64,000 nucleotides of DNA from JAGVSR01 sp963778225 (GTDB taxonomy: Bacteria; Pseudomonadota; Alphaproteobacteria; Rhizobiales; Hyphomicrobiaceae), in NCBI GenBank assembly GCA_963778225.1, contig CAVZTR010000008.1:62001-126000 (forward strand), in the 5' to 3' direction. This document shows, piece after piece, positions 51,669-60,980 of the stretch; positions within the stretch are counted from its first letter, which is position 1, and each line of letters opens with the position of its first letter. The position numbers and the translations under genes were made by a program. A model generated the notes under the pieces. It saw nothing but the letters and a program-made list of their open reading frames with translations. It made no database searches and was not told the DNA's origin.

Positions 51669-53279
51669 ATGGCTGATATCGTGATCGTCAATCCTCGCTT
51701 CGGCGTGTCCTTCTGGGGCATGGAGCGGTGCATGGGGCTGCTCGGCAAGCGAGCAAATCTTCCCGTCTCCTGCCTCGCGCTCTTGGCCGCTCTTGTGCCG
51801 AAGGAGCACGACGTCACCGTCATCGACGAGAACGTCGAGGAGATCGATTTCGACCGTCTGGAACGCGCGGATATGATCTGCCTCACCGGCATGAACGTGC
51901 AAGGCCAGCGGATGCGCGAAATCCTCGAACGCGTCCGGAATATGAAAGCGCTGAAGGTTGTTGGCGGTCCTCTCGCAACCGTCGAACCGGAGGAAATCGA
52001 AGACCTGGCCGATGTGATTTTCATCGGCGAAGCGGACCTCACCTGGCCCGAGTTCCTAAGGGAATTCACGGAGGGCCGGCACAAGCGCCGCTACGAGCAG
52101 CGCGAAAAGACGGACATGTCGACCCTTCCGCTGCCGCGCCTCGATCTCTTGAAGACGCAGCACTACATGTTCGGAAGCATGCAGATCTCGCGCGGTTGCC
52201 CTTTCACCTGCGAGTTCTGCGATATCATCGTTACGTTCGGACGCAAACCGCGCCTCAAGACGAGCGCGCAGGTGATCGCGGAATTCGAAGCCTACGTGAG
52301 CGCGGGCTTCAAAATCCTGTTCGTCGTCGACGACAACCTGATCGGCAACAAGAAGGCGATCAAGCCGATCCTGCGCGACATCGAGGCATGGCAGAAACGG
52401 CGCGGATACCCGCTGGTGCTTTTCACTGAAGCGTCGCTCGATCTCGCCGACGATCCAGAGCTCATGGAACTGATGGGCCGTGCCAACTTCCAAAGCGTGT
52501 TCATCGGCATCGAGAGTCCGAACGAGGAGTCGCTGAAGGAGACCAAGAAGCTCCAGAACGTGCGCGCACGAGAAGGCACCATGCTCGAACGCGTGCATCG
52601 CATCCAACAGAACGGCCTCGACGTTTGGTGTGGCATGATCGTCGGTTTCGACAACGACGACGCATCAGCCTTTGCACTCATTCCGGATTTTCTTGAAGAG
52701 GCGCGCATCGGCAATGCCATGATCGGCCTTTTGCACGCCATCCCGACCACGCCATTGCACGACCGGTTGAAGCGCGACGGCCGCCTCAGCAGTGCAGAAG
52801 ATGCCGACCTATTCGGGACCAATGTGGTGCCTGCGAAGATGACGCCGGAGGACCTGCGCGACGGCTACAGGAACGTAACCCGGACGGTCTATGGGGCGCA
52901 GTCCTATTTCGAACGGATCGACAGGCTCTATATCGACAACCGATTCAAATACGCCGCCCATCACCTGCCGTATTGGCGCGAGAACCGTTGGCGTTACATG
53001 CAGAAAATGGCGCGGAACTATGTCGCGTTTTCTATCCTGGCTGCGCGACTGATGCGCCAGGTCGAACATCCTGAATTGCGGCAGCGCTACCAGCGACAGC
53101 TGATGCGCATTCTGCGCGCGCGGCCACTGGAGCCGGCGATCCTGTTCAACTACGCGATAAAGGTGGCACTTCATTACCATTACGCGTCGATCGTTCACGC
53201 AATGGAAGCCTGCGAAGGCGTGCCGACCGCCGCGCGTTCGTTCTCGCGCATGCGGCGGCCGGAAAGTTCAGCTGCGTAG
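51669..53279 (+). CDS. B12-binding radical SAM protein, resembles hopanoid C-2 methylase HpnP
   Basis: 536 residues from the ATG at 51669. The N-terminal B12-binding-like domain (about 1-130: VIVNPRFGVSFWGMERCMGLLGKRANLPVSCLALLAALVP, VIDENVEEIDF, CLTGMNVQGQR) is followed by the radical SAM cluster Cys177, Cys181 and Cys184 (RGCPFTCEFCDI). The tail is of the DUF4070 type (YRENRWRYMQKMARNYVAF-like, about 400-500). This layout and the opening residues match HpnP, which adds the C-2 methyl group of hopanoids, but other DUF4070 enzymes share it. No hopanoid gene is next to it. The assignment to HpnP itself is a moderate guess. Confidence 0.8.
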   Translation: MADIVIVNPRFGVSFWGMERCMGLLGKRANLPVSCLALLAALVPKEHDVTVIDENVEEIDFDRLERADMICLTGMNVQGQRMREILERVRNMKALKVVGGPLATVEPEEIEDLADVIFIGEADLTWPEFLREFTEGRHKRRYEQREKTDMSTLPLPRLDLLKTQHYMFGSMQISRGCPFTCEFCDIIVTFGRKPRLKTSAQVIAEFEAYVSAGFKILFVVDDNLIGNKKAIKPILRDIEAWQKRRGYPLVLFTEASLDLADDPELMELMGRANFQSVFIGIESPNEESLKETKKLQNVRAREGTMLERVHRIQQNGLDVWCGMIVGFDNDDASAFALIPDFLEEARIGNAMIGLLHAIPTTPLHDRLKRDGRLSSAEDADLFGTNVVPAKMTPEDLRDGYRNVTRTVYGAQSYFERIDRLYIDNRFKYAAHHLPYWRENRWRYMQKMARNYVAFSILAARLMRQVEHPELRQRYQRQLMRILRARPLEPAILFNYAIKVALHYHYASIVHAMEACEGVPTAARSFSRMRRPESSAA

Positions 53280-53319
53280 CGGGGCGCGTGCGTCTGAGAG
53301 GACATCAATGCGACGTGGG

Positions 53320-54057
53320 CTACTCGGCCACGTGCAGATAAAGCGGATCGAACCCTGCGACCCGGACAAGCCCGGGCCAATCATGCATCGTCAAAGTTCC
53401 CTGCCGAAACTCGCACAGCTTCAGTTTTCGCAGCCGTTGCAGCGCCCGGTTGACCGAAATGTGCGACATGCCGAGCGCTTGCCCCAACTGCGATTGATTG
53501 ACGGGAAAGTAGCAGCCATTGGCCGTCGTTAGGCCGTTCTCCCGCGCTCGAAAATATTGTTCGCAGAAAAGATGCGCCAGACGGGCGATGTGGCTGCGCG
53601 AATTGTTGGTGATCGCCTGACGAAAGATCGCTGCGTCGGTCAATGTCAAACGCCAGAGCGCGAAGCAGATGCTCGGCCGCCGATGAAGCAGCTTGTGGAG
53701 CGGTTCATGGGGAAACAGCGCAAGTGTGGATTGGCTGAGCCCGCACAGCGAATGATCCATCACCTTGAGAAACAGCGATTGAACATCAGGCAGATCGCCC
53801 GCGATATGAAATGAGAGGTACTGCCGATCTCCGCTCGGTAACGTGTGGTAGCGCGCGAGCATGCCGTTCATGACGAACACCGAAACATTGGGATGATCGC
53901 CTTGGCGAACGACATCCTGCCCCTGGTTGATCGTCTTGAGCCGGAATGGAAGAGATCGAATAGCGGTTTTGTCTGCAGCGGTCAGAGCACCGTTGCAGCA
54001 GGCTCTCGCAACCAACAGCTCCGAAACATCCAAATTACCCAGTTCGGTATTGTCCAT
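53320..54057 (-). CDS. Crp/Fnr-family transcriptional regulator
   Basis: 245 residues from the ATG at 54057 (MDNTELGNLDVSEL). The frame continues upstream but does not look like coding sequence. The cyclic nucleotide-binding-like beta roll lies at about 35-135 (QGQDVVRQGDHPNVSVFVMNGMLARYHTLPSGDRQYLSFHIAGDLPD). A Crp-type HTH is at about 184-213 (FPVNQSQLGQALGMSHISVNRALQRLRKL). It lacks the four-Cys cluster of Fnr, so it probably senses something other than oxygen. It is divergent from the HWE kinase and 40 nt after the radical SAM gene, which ends convergently. Confidence 0.88.
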   Translation of the reverse strand: MDNTELGNLDVSELLVARACCNGALTAADKTAIRSLPFRLKTINQGQDVVRQGDHPNVSVFVMNGMLARYHTLPSGDRQYLSFHIAGDLPDVQSLFLKVMDHSLCGLSQSTLALFPHEPLHKLLHRRPSICFALWRLTLTDAAIFRQAITNNSRSHIARLAHLFCEQYFRARENGLTTANGCYFPVNQSQLGQALGMSHISVNRALQRLRKLKLCEFRQGTLTMHDWPGLVRVAGFDPLYLHVAE

Positions 54058-54204
54058 CGGACCGAAACGGCAGAGCCCACAAAAGGTTCTGCCCTTTTTA
54101 TCATTTGATAACGCAGAGGCCGGTGTTGCCTTCTTATAACTCCGGATGAACCCGGAGAGCCGATCAGCGGTGGCCCTCCCCAGGCATGGCAACAGAGGGG
54201 GGTG

Positions 54205-55255
54205 ATGATGGATGTAACTGGAAACCTGCACGGCGCAGCGGAGGTCGAACCAGCAGCAGCCAGAGCGTGGCCGTCGGCAGTGAAGCCATATGCCACTGCG
54301 ACGGGGCTCGTGGCAGCCGCAGCAATCGCCCGGTTTCTTGTTGGGGCTTATCGACGACGGTGTTTTGTTTTTCGCTATCTTTTTTCCGGCAATCCTCTTC
54401 ACCGCGTTGTGGTGTGGCAGGGCTCCCGCCATCTTCGCGACGGCGCTGTCGCTCGCAGTGGTTTGGTACGCATTCATCCCGCCGCAGTTCGAAATCGCCT
54501 GGAAGGCACGCGCGACGGGGCTCAACCTCGGTCTCTTCTGCCTGAGTTCCGGACTTGTCATCTGGATCGCCGATTGCCACCGCAAGTTGATAGCCGCGAT
54601 CGAGGACTCGGAGCGCCGCCGCCAACTGCTCGTCGAAGAAATGAAGCACCGCGGCAGGAACAGCATCGCTGTGGCAAGCACGATTGTCTCACGCACGCTC
54701 CAACATGACACGGCGACCGCCAATCAGCTCATCGATCGCCTGCGCATCGTATTCGCTTCCCCCGACTTTTATGCAGACAGCGCCGAAGTCGAGTGTCTGT
54801 TGCACCGCATACTGCTAACGGAACTGAAGCCCTATGGCACCGAACGCTTCGCACTCAGCGGCGAACCTTTGCAGATGAGCCAGCGGCAGGCGCGAAATCT
54901 TGCGCTCGTTGTTCACGAACTGGCGACCAATTCGGCCAAGTACGGCGGCCTTTCTGTCGGCGACGGCTTTCTGGTCGTGACGTGGCGCATGCAAAGCGAT
55001 GAGATTGTCATCGATTGGAAGGAGCAGGGTCGCAATTCGGGAGCCGCTCCCGGAAACCTGAAAGGATTTGGAACGCGGCTGATCGAAACCATGGTCCGCG
55101 ACTTGAAAGGCCGCATCGAACGCTTCGCCAGCGAGTCAGGTTACGCGTGCCGCATCCATCTCCCGATCGATCACAATGTGTTGCGAGACGAAAAGTCCCG
55201 GGCGCAGCAACAGCAAGAGCAGAATTCAATCTTGCGGTCCCACCGGCACCCCTGA
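54205..55255 (+). pseudogene. HWE-type sensor histidine kinase split by an apparent 1-nt frameshift
   Basis: The first frame (from the ATG at 54205) gives the cytoplasmic N-terminus and first membrane helix (KPYATATGLVAAAAIARFLVG). The next frame continues with further membrane helices (DDGVLFFAIFFPAILFTALWCGRAPAIFATALSLAVVWYAFIPP, a DUF4118-like segment) and the kinase. That has the H-box MKHRGRNSIAVASTIVSR, the N-box HELATNSAKYGGLS and IDWKEQG, with the W-x-E of the HWE family, to the end at 55255. Deleting one G from GGGG at 54343-54346 restores a chain of about 349 residues. The downstream part alone has an open frame from 54290. Confidence 0.78.
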
Positions 55256-55319
55256 CGGTGAGAACATCCGCCACTGCCTCTGCGGGACGGCGACTACGGA
55301 TACACGAAAATCTGAAGCG

Positions 55320-56111
55320 TCATTCGACGAGCTTTCGGTCCGCGAAGCACAGGTAATTGACGTCCGTGTCATCGGAGAGCGACCAGGTGTCCTTCAGCGG
55401 ATCGTACACGATGCCCTTGAACGTGGGCGAGCCCATGCCCGCCGCCGTGACGAAGCGGGCGAGTTCCTCCGGCGTCACGAAGCGGTCCCACTGATGCGTT
55501 CCGCGCGGTAGCCAGCCGAGCACATATTCCGCCGCGACGATCGCGAGCGCGTAGGATTTGAGATTGCGGTTGATGGTCGAGAGCACGAGCGCGCCCCCTG
55601 GCCGCACGAGGCTGGCGCACGTCTTCACGAATGCACCCACGTCCGGCACGTGCTCGACGACCTCGAGTGACACGACCGCATCGAACTGAAGACCCTCGGC
55701 GGCCAACTCTTCGACCATCCCGACGCGATAGGTGAGATCAAGCCCGCCGCTCCCGGTCTGCCCCTCCACATGCGCCCGCGCGGCTTCCACATTTTCCCGC
55801 CCGGGATCGAGGCCGACGACACGCGCGCCCATCCGCGCCAGCGGTTCGGATACGAGACCCCCGCCGCAGCCCACATCGAGCACACGCAAACCCTTGAGCG
55901 GTTTCAGTCCGGGGTTCGTCAGCCCGAAGTGCCGCACCAACTCGTCACGCACGAACGTCAGCCGCGCGGGAGCCAGCTGATGCAGCGGCCGGAACTTGCC
56001 CTTGGCGTCCCACCATTCCGACGCAATGCGCCGGAAACGCTCCACCTCGGCATCGTCGAGGTTGCGAGCGGGGGACGGGGCGTCGGGCGGCATGGAATGA
56101 GAGGCTGTCAT
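55320..56111 (-). CDS. ubiG: Ubiquinone biosynthesis O-methyltransferase UbiG
   Basis: 263 residues. Typical UbiG motifs are present: EVERFRRIASEWWDAKGKFRPLHQLAPARL near the N-terminus, the SAM-binding VLDVGCGGGLVSEPLARMGARVVGLD, VVSLEVVEHVPD and STINRNLKSYALAIVAAEYVLGWLPRGTHQWDRFVTPEEL. It methylates both phenolic oxygens in ubiquinone synthesis at the membrane surface. It is divergent from lysC, with about 230 bp between the starts, a conserved pair in alphaproteobacteria. Confidence 0.95.
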   Translation of the reverse strand: MTASHSMPPDAPSPARNLDDAEVERFRRIASEWWDAKGKFRPLHQLAPARLTFVRDELVRHFGLTNPGLKPLKGLRVLDVGCGGGLVSEPLARMGARVVGLDPGRENVEAARAHVEGQTGSGGLDLTYRVGMVEELAAEGLQFDAVVSLEVVEHVPDVGAFVKTCASLVRPGGALVLSTINRNLKSYALAIVAAEYVLGWLPRGTHQWDRFVTPEELARFVTAAGMGSPTFKGIVYDPLKDTWSLSDDTDVNYLCFADRKLVE

Positions 56112-56338
56112 GGCCCCGATGAGGGCCCTGCGCGCAGTCGCTTGTCAATGCGGCAGTGCATGGTTGCCGTCCGCGACCGTTGACGTTAAGAGAACCCCGA
56201 ACCGAACATTTGAGATCGGCGTGGCTCCTTGACAAAACAGGGGCTTGGCTGGTCGCGGCCGTTCGGGGGGCACTTCCCTGAGAGGTGATCAATCAAGGAC
56301 CCGCGGGCGCAACGAACGAGCGCCGGGCTGGAGACGCT

Positions 56339-57601
56339 ATGGCTTTAGTGGTGATGAAGTTCGGCGGCACCTCGGTCGCCAACGTGGAGCGCATCCGTAA
56401 CGTGGCCGCCCACGTCAAGCGAGAGGTCGACGCCGGCAACAAGGTCGCCGTCGTGGTCTCGGCCATGGCCGGCGCGACGAACCAGCTCGTCGCCTGGGTC
56501 AACGAAGCCTCACCCCTCCATGACAAGCGCGAATACGATGCCGTCGTCGCCTCCGGCGAACAGGTCACCGCCGGCCTCACCGCCATCGTTCTACAGTCGA
56601 TGGGACTGAAGGCACGTTCGTGGTCCGGATGGCAGATCCCGATCGAGACCAGTGACGCACACGGCGCCGCCCGCATCCTGAACGTTCCAGCCGACAAGCT
56701 GCGCGCCTCGATCGACGCCGGCGAAGTCGCGGTCATCACCGGCTTCCAAGGCATTGATCCAGAGACGGAGCGCGTCTCTACGCTCGGGCGCGGTGGATCG
56801 GACACCAGCGCCGTCGCCGTCGCCGTGGCGCTCAAGGCCGACGTTTGCGACATCTACACCGACGTGGACGGCGTTTACACGACCGACCCCCGCATCGTTG
56901 CCAAGGCCCGCCGGTTGCCGAAAGTCTCCTACGAGGAGATGCTTGAAATGGCGTCGTCGGGCTCAAAAGTTTTGCAGACGCGCTCGGTTGAATTGGCCAT
57001 GGTGCACGGCATGCGCACCCGCGTTCTGTCGAGCTTCGTGCCGCCGGATCAAATGCAGCCCGTGCGGCTCGACAATTTAGATGCTATCGGCACCACCGTT
57101 TGCAGCGAGGACGAGATCGTGGAACAGCAGGTCGTGAGCGGCATCGCCTACGCGAAGGACGAGGCGAAGGTGACGCTTTTGAAGGTCGAGGATAAGCCCG
57201 GGATCGCCGCCCGCATCTTCGGACCGCTCGCCGACGCGTCGATCAACGTTGACATGATCGTCCAGAACGTTGCCGCCGACGGCAGAGCGACGGATATGAC
57301 CTTCACGGTTCAGGCCGCTGAATTGACCCGTGCGCTCGCCGTTCTCGATGCCGCCAAGTCCGATATCGGCCATTTCGATGTCAAAGCGTCTGACGGGATC
57401 GCCAAAATCTCTGTTATCGGCGTCGGCATGCGCAGTCATGCCGGAGTGGCTGCCCGCATGTTCAGCGCGCTTGCGGAAAAAGGCATCAATATTCTTGCGA
57501 TCTCCACGTCGGAGATCAAAATCAGCGTCTTGATCGATGCGGCCTACGCCGAACTTGCGGTCCGGACCTTGCATAGTCTTTATGGTTTAGACGCGGATTA
57601 G
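56339..57601 (+). CDS. lysC: Aspartate kinase
   Basis: 420 residues from the ATG at 56339 (MALVVMKFGGTSVANVERI). The upstream 18 codons of the open frame are rejected, as the KFGGTS kinase motif sits near the true N-terminus. The kinase core contains VSAMAGATNQLV, GRGGSDTSAVAVAVALKADVCDIYTDVDGVYTTDPRIV. Two ACT domains (about 265-420: DEAKVTLLKVEDKPGIAARIF and KISVIGVGMRSHAGVAARMFSAL) bind lysine/threonine for feedback control. It is the first step of lysine, threonine and methionine synthesis. Confidence 0.95.
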   Translation: MALVVMKFGGTSVANVERIRNVAAHVKREVDAGNKVAVVVSAMAGATNQLVAWVNEASPLHDKREYDAVVASGEQVTAGLTAIVLQSMGLKARSWSGWQIPIETSDAHGAARILNVPADKLRASIDAGEVAVITGFQGIDPETERVSTLGRGGSDTSAVAVAVALKADVCDIYTDVDGVYTTDPRIVAKARRLPKVSYEEMLEMASSGSKVLQTRSVELAMVHGMRTRVLSSFVPPDQMQPVRLDNLDAIGTTVCSEDEIVEQQVVSGIAYAKDEAKVTLLKVEDKPGIAARIFGPLADASINVDMIVQNVAADGRATDMTFTVQAAELTRALAVLDAAKSDIGHFDVKASDGIAKISVIGVGMRSHAGVAARMFSALAEKGINILAISTSEIKISVLIDAAYAELAVRTLHSLYGLDAD

Positions 57602-57667
57602 ACGACGAGCACCCGGCGCGGCGGGAAACAGTCCCCCGCGCGGCCCCGGCGGAGAGTGGGCACGGTC

Positions 57668-59959
57668 ATGGTCACCAAGAGAGGCGAAGAGCCCCGCGTG
57701 ATACCGTCTGAACCGGCGTTGCGCATCATTATGCGCCGGTTGCGGGACATCATGGCCGAACCGGGCGACGGCCAGTCGCGCCTCGACAAAATCGTGCGCC
57801 AGATTGCCGGCGTCATGGTGGCCGACGTGTGCTCGCTCTACCTGAAGCGCCAGGATGGTACGCTCGAACTCTTTGCCACAGAAGGTCTGCTCCCCACCGC
57901 GGTGCACGCCACCCGCCTGAAGCGTGGCGAAGGCCTTGTCGGCCGCTGCGCCGAGTTGAACATCACGATTAACGAACCCGATGCGCCCAAGCATCCTGCG
58001 TTCTCCTACCGCCCGGAGACCGGCGAGGAATTGTACCACTCGATGCTGGGTGTCCCGATTCAGCGCTCGGGGCAGACACTCGGCGTGCTTGTCGTGCAGA
58101 ACAGGACGACGAAGGAATACTCCGACGAAGATGTCGAGGTGCTGGAATCGACGGCCATGGTCGTTGCAGAGCAGCTTGTCTCGGGTGCCGTCGCCGGCAC
58201 CACCGCCGCGCTGGAGATCTCCAGTTCGCTGGCCGCCGTCATCAAGGGCCAGTCGATCTCCGATGGTCTGGCGCTCGGCCACGTCGTGCTGCACGAAAGC
58301 CGCATCGTCGTGACGAAGCTGATGGCCGATGATCCGGTGCACGAACTGCGCCGCCTCGAAAACGGCCTCACCGATCTGCGCATCTCGCTCGACGAAATGC
58401 TGGCCCACGAACAACTCTCCGCGGCCGGCGAGCATCGCGACGTGCTCGATGCCTATCGGATGTTCGCCCACGACAAGGGCTGGGAGCGCCGCCTGCGTGA
58501 AGCGGTCCAGGGCGGCCTGACGGCCGATGCCGCGGTCGAGCGCGTGTTGAACAACACCCGCTCGCGCCTGATGCATCAGCCGGACCCCTTCTGGCGCGAA
58601 CGCCAGCGCGACCTCGACGATCTGTCCGACCGCCTGCTGCGCATCCTGGCCGGCCGTCCGGGCGGCCCGATCGAGCCTGCCGAGATGCCGCCGGACACGA
58701 TCCTTGTCGCTCGTACGATGGGACCGGCCGAACTTCTGGATTATGACCGCACCAAGCTGCGCGGTCTCGTCGTCGAAGATGGCTCGCCACAAAGCCACGT
58801 CGCGATCGTCGCCAAGGCGCTCGGCCTCGCAGCGGTGGCCCGCGCGACCGGCATCGTGGAGCGGGCGAGTGCGGGTGACGCCATCATCGTCGACGGCGTG
58901 ACGGGGCAGGTGCATCTGCGTCCGCAGCCGGAGGTGGTGTCCGCCTACAGCGACAAGGCCCGCTTCCGCGCCAAGCGCCAGAAGCAATACGAGGCCCTGC
59001 GCGAAAAGCCGGCGATCACGCGCGACGGTGTCCGGATCAACCTGCAGATGAATGCCGGCCTCATCGTGGATATGCCGCATCTGGAGGAATCCGGCGCTGA
59101 CGGCATCGGTCTCTTCCGCACCGAACTGCAGTTCATGCTCTCGCGCACGTTCCCGCGTCATGAGAAGCAGCTCAAAACCTACAAGACCGTCCTCGATGAA
59201 GCGAACGGCAAGCCGGTGGTCTTTCGCGCCCTGGACATTGGCGGCGACAAGGTGCTGCCCTACCTGCGCCAGCAGAAGGAAGAAAACCCCGCCATCGGCT
59301 GGCGTGCGATCCGCATGTCGCTCGACCGCCCGGCCCTGCTGCGCACGCAGGTGCGTGCGTTCCTGCACGCCGCATCCGAGCGCGAGTTGCGACTGATGAT
59401 CCCGATGGTCTCCGAAGCCGCCGAGATCGATCTCGTGCGCGCCCAGGTGGACAAGGAAATCGGCATCATGCTGCGCAAGGGCGTTCCGCCGCCCAAATCG
59501 CTGAAGCTCGGCGCCATGATCGAAGTGCCGAGCCTGCTGTTCGAACTCGACGGCTTGTTGCCCAAGGTCGACTTCGTCTCGATCGGCTCCAACGACCTGA
59601 TGCAGTTCCTGTTCGCCGCCGATCGCACGAATGCTCTGGTCGGCAGCCGCTACGACAGTTTGACGGTTGCTCCCTTGCGCGTATTCGCCGAACTCGTGAA
59701 GGCCTGCGCGCGCCACAAGACACCGTTGACGCTGTGCGGAGAGATGGCCGGCCGCCCGCTCGAAGCCATGGCCCTCATCGGCCTCGGCTACCGCACGTTG
59801 TCGATGGCGCCGGCGTCCGTTGGACCGGTGAAAACGATGATCCTGGGCTTGCACGTCGGCGCCGTGCAGCAACTCGTCGAACGCTTCGTGCGTGACGGCA
59901 AAGGCTCACTGCGCACAGAATTGATGCGCTTTGCCGAGCAGAACGGCATCGAGATTTGA
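57668..59959 (+). CDS. ptsP: PEP-protein phosphotransferase PtsP (enzyme I Ntr)
   Basis: 763 residues from the ATG at 57668. A GTG at 57656 lies too close to GGAG. The N-terminal GAF domain (about 18-165) senses small ligands such as glutamine in relatives. It is followed by the enzyme I N-domain, the phosphohistidine site VEDGSPQSHVAIVAKALG and the PEP-binding C-domain (GADGIGLFRTELQFM, VFRALDIGGDKVLPYL, IGSNDLMQFLFAADRTN, LCGEMAGRP). It begins the nitrogen PTS relay to NPr and EIIA-Ntr. It follows lysC at 66 nt. Confidence 0.95.
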   Translation: MVTKRGEEPRVIPSEPALRIIMRRLRDIMAEPGDGQSRLDKIVRQIAGVMVADVCSLYLKRQDGTLELFATEGLLPTAVHATRLKRGEGLVGRCAELNITINEPDAPKHPAFSYRPETGEELYHSMLGVPIQRSGQTLGVLVVQNRTTKEYSDEDVEVLESTAMVVAEQLVSGAVAGTTAALEISSSLAAVIKGQSISDGLALGHVVLHESRIVVTKLMADDPVHELRRLENGLTDLRISLDEMLAHEQLSAAGEHRDVLDAYRMFAHDKGWERRLREAVQGGLTADAAVERVLNNTRSRLMHQPDPFWRERQRDLDDLSDRLLRILAGRPGGPIEPAEMPPDTILVARTMGPAELLDYDRTKLRGLVVEDGSPQSHVAIVAKALGLAAVARATGIVERASAGDAIIVDGVTGQVHLRPQPEVVSAYSDKARFRAKRQKQYEALREKPAITRDGVRINLQMNAGLIVDMPHLEESGADGIGLFRTELQFMLSRTFPRHEKQLKTYKTVLDEANGKPVVFRALDIGGDKVLPYLRQQKEENPAIGWRAIRMSLDRPALLRTQVRAFLHAASERELRLMIPMVSEAAEIDLVRAQVDKEIGIMLRKGVPPPKSLKLGAMIEVPSLLFELDGLLPKVDFVSIGSNDLMQFLFAADRTNALVGSRYDSLTVAPLRVFAELVKACARHKTPLTLCGEMAGRPLEAMALIGLGYRTLSMAPASVGPVKTMILGLHVGAVQQLVERFVRDGKGSLRTELMRFAEQNGIEI

Positions 59960-60093
59960 GTTCGTCTGCGGCACGTTCGCAACACGAAGACTTATGCCGA
60001 TTTTTGACTTTGACTCCGCCCGCCGTTTGACGATCTTTGTGCATGTTGAAGCTTCGGCTTGGACTGCAGCATACGCGTGGTGAGAGTTTGTTG

Positions 60094-60865
60094 ATGCGTT
60101 CGACTTATGCGCCCACCGCACATTTGAATTTCGCGCCCGGCACAGGCCACACGCGCACCGGGAGGTCCTCCCGCGTACGATCCTGAAATCGCCAACCTGT
60201 TCGGCGAACTCAGGCGATATATTGGTCTGCCGATCCCACAGATCGCACACCACATCGCAAGCCATCCGAACGTGATCGCAGCGCTGGAAGCGGGCCGCAT
60301 CGATCTGCTTCCGCCATGGAGCGAAACCGCCCGCGTCGTCACGGCCTATATCGGTATCGCACGACTGGATCCGCGCCCCGCATTGGAGCGCCTGGCCTTG
60401 CTCATGGGCGTCGCAAGGCATGCGGCACCGGTCGCACCCGTTGCCGCGGCGTATGCGTCGCCTCCCGATGAAGCGGCATCACCCGTGGCCCGCATCCTGG
60501 GCCGCTTTGCCGATGCCGCTGCCCGCGCGAGAAGCGAGGCTGCCGAGCCCGGCCTCCTCGCCGAATGGGCTGCACATCTCAAAGAAACAGCGAACTGCCT
60601 GAAGGCATCCCTCTGGAAAGCCCGCGCGCCGGTGCGGTGGGTCATCGCGGGTGCGCTGGTTCTGATCGTCATTGGCTCGGCCGCGCCGTCCGGCGTCCTG
60701 CAAGCCTCCGTCGGCGGCATATCTCAGCCGATCTCCGGCCTCTGGCGCAAAATCAGCGGCCAGACGCAGAACGTCCGGATCATCGTCCGCGACGGCCTGA
60801 AGTGGATCGAAGCCGACGATCCGCGCGAGCGCCGCTCGGATAAATTGCCCTCGCGGCGCTCTTGA
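60094..60865 (+). pseudogene. HTH/transmembrane protein (RodZ-like layout), reading frame apparently shifted by one base
   Basis: In the frame ending at 60865 the coding sequence clearly extends upstream of the first ATG (60272) to about 60164: EIANLFGELRRYIGLPIPQIAHHIASHPNVIAALEAG is an HTH_25-like helix-turn-helix. A stop at 60125-60127 and lack of a start in between suggest that the N-terminus lies in another frame, from the ATG at 60094 (MRSTYAPTAHLNFAPGTGHTRTG). One extra base near 60163 would join them. A Pro/Ala-rich linker, one membrane helix (PVRWVIAGALVLIVIGSAAPS) and a basic C-terminus complete the chain. Position before prfA is conserved in relatives. Confidence 0.65.
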
Positions 60866-60980
60866 GCTTATAAGACGGCCCGAAACATGGCGGCGCCCTG
60901 CCGAGGGTGGCCGCCTTTCGCCGTTGATCGCCTAAAGGCGACAATCCACACGCGCCCTGCGCCATCAACCACAGTATCTC

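Noticed and set aside
57587..59872. A 761-codon open frame on the minus strand opposite ptsP
   Set aside because: The plus-strand frame encodes clear PtsP motifs. The antisense frame is a by-product of strong GC bias at third codon positions and shows no family motifs.
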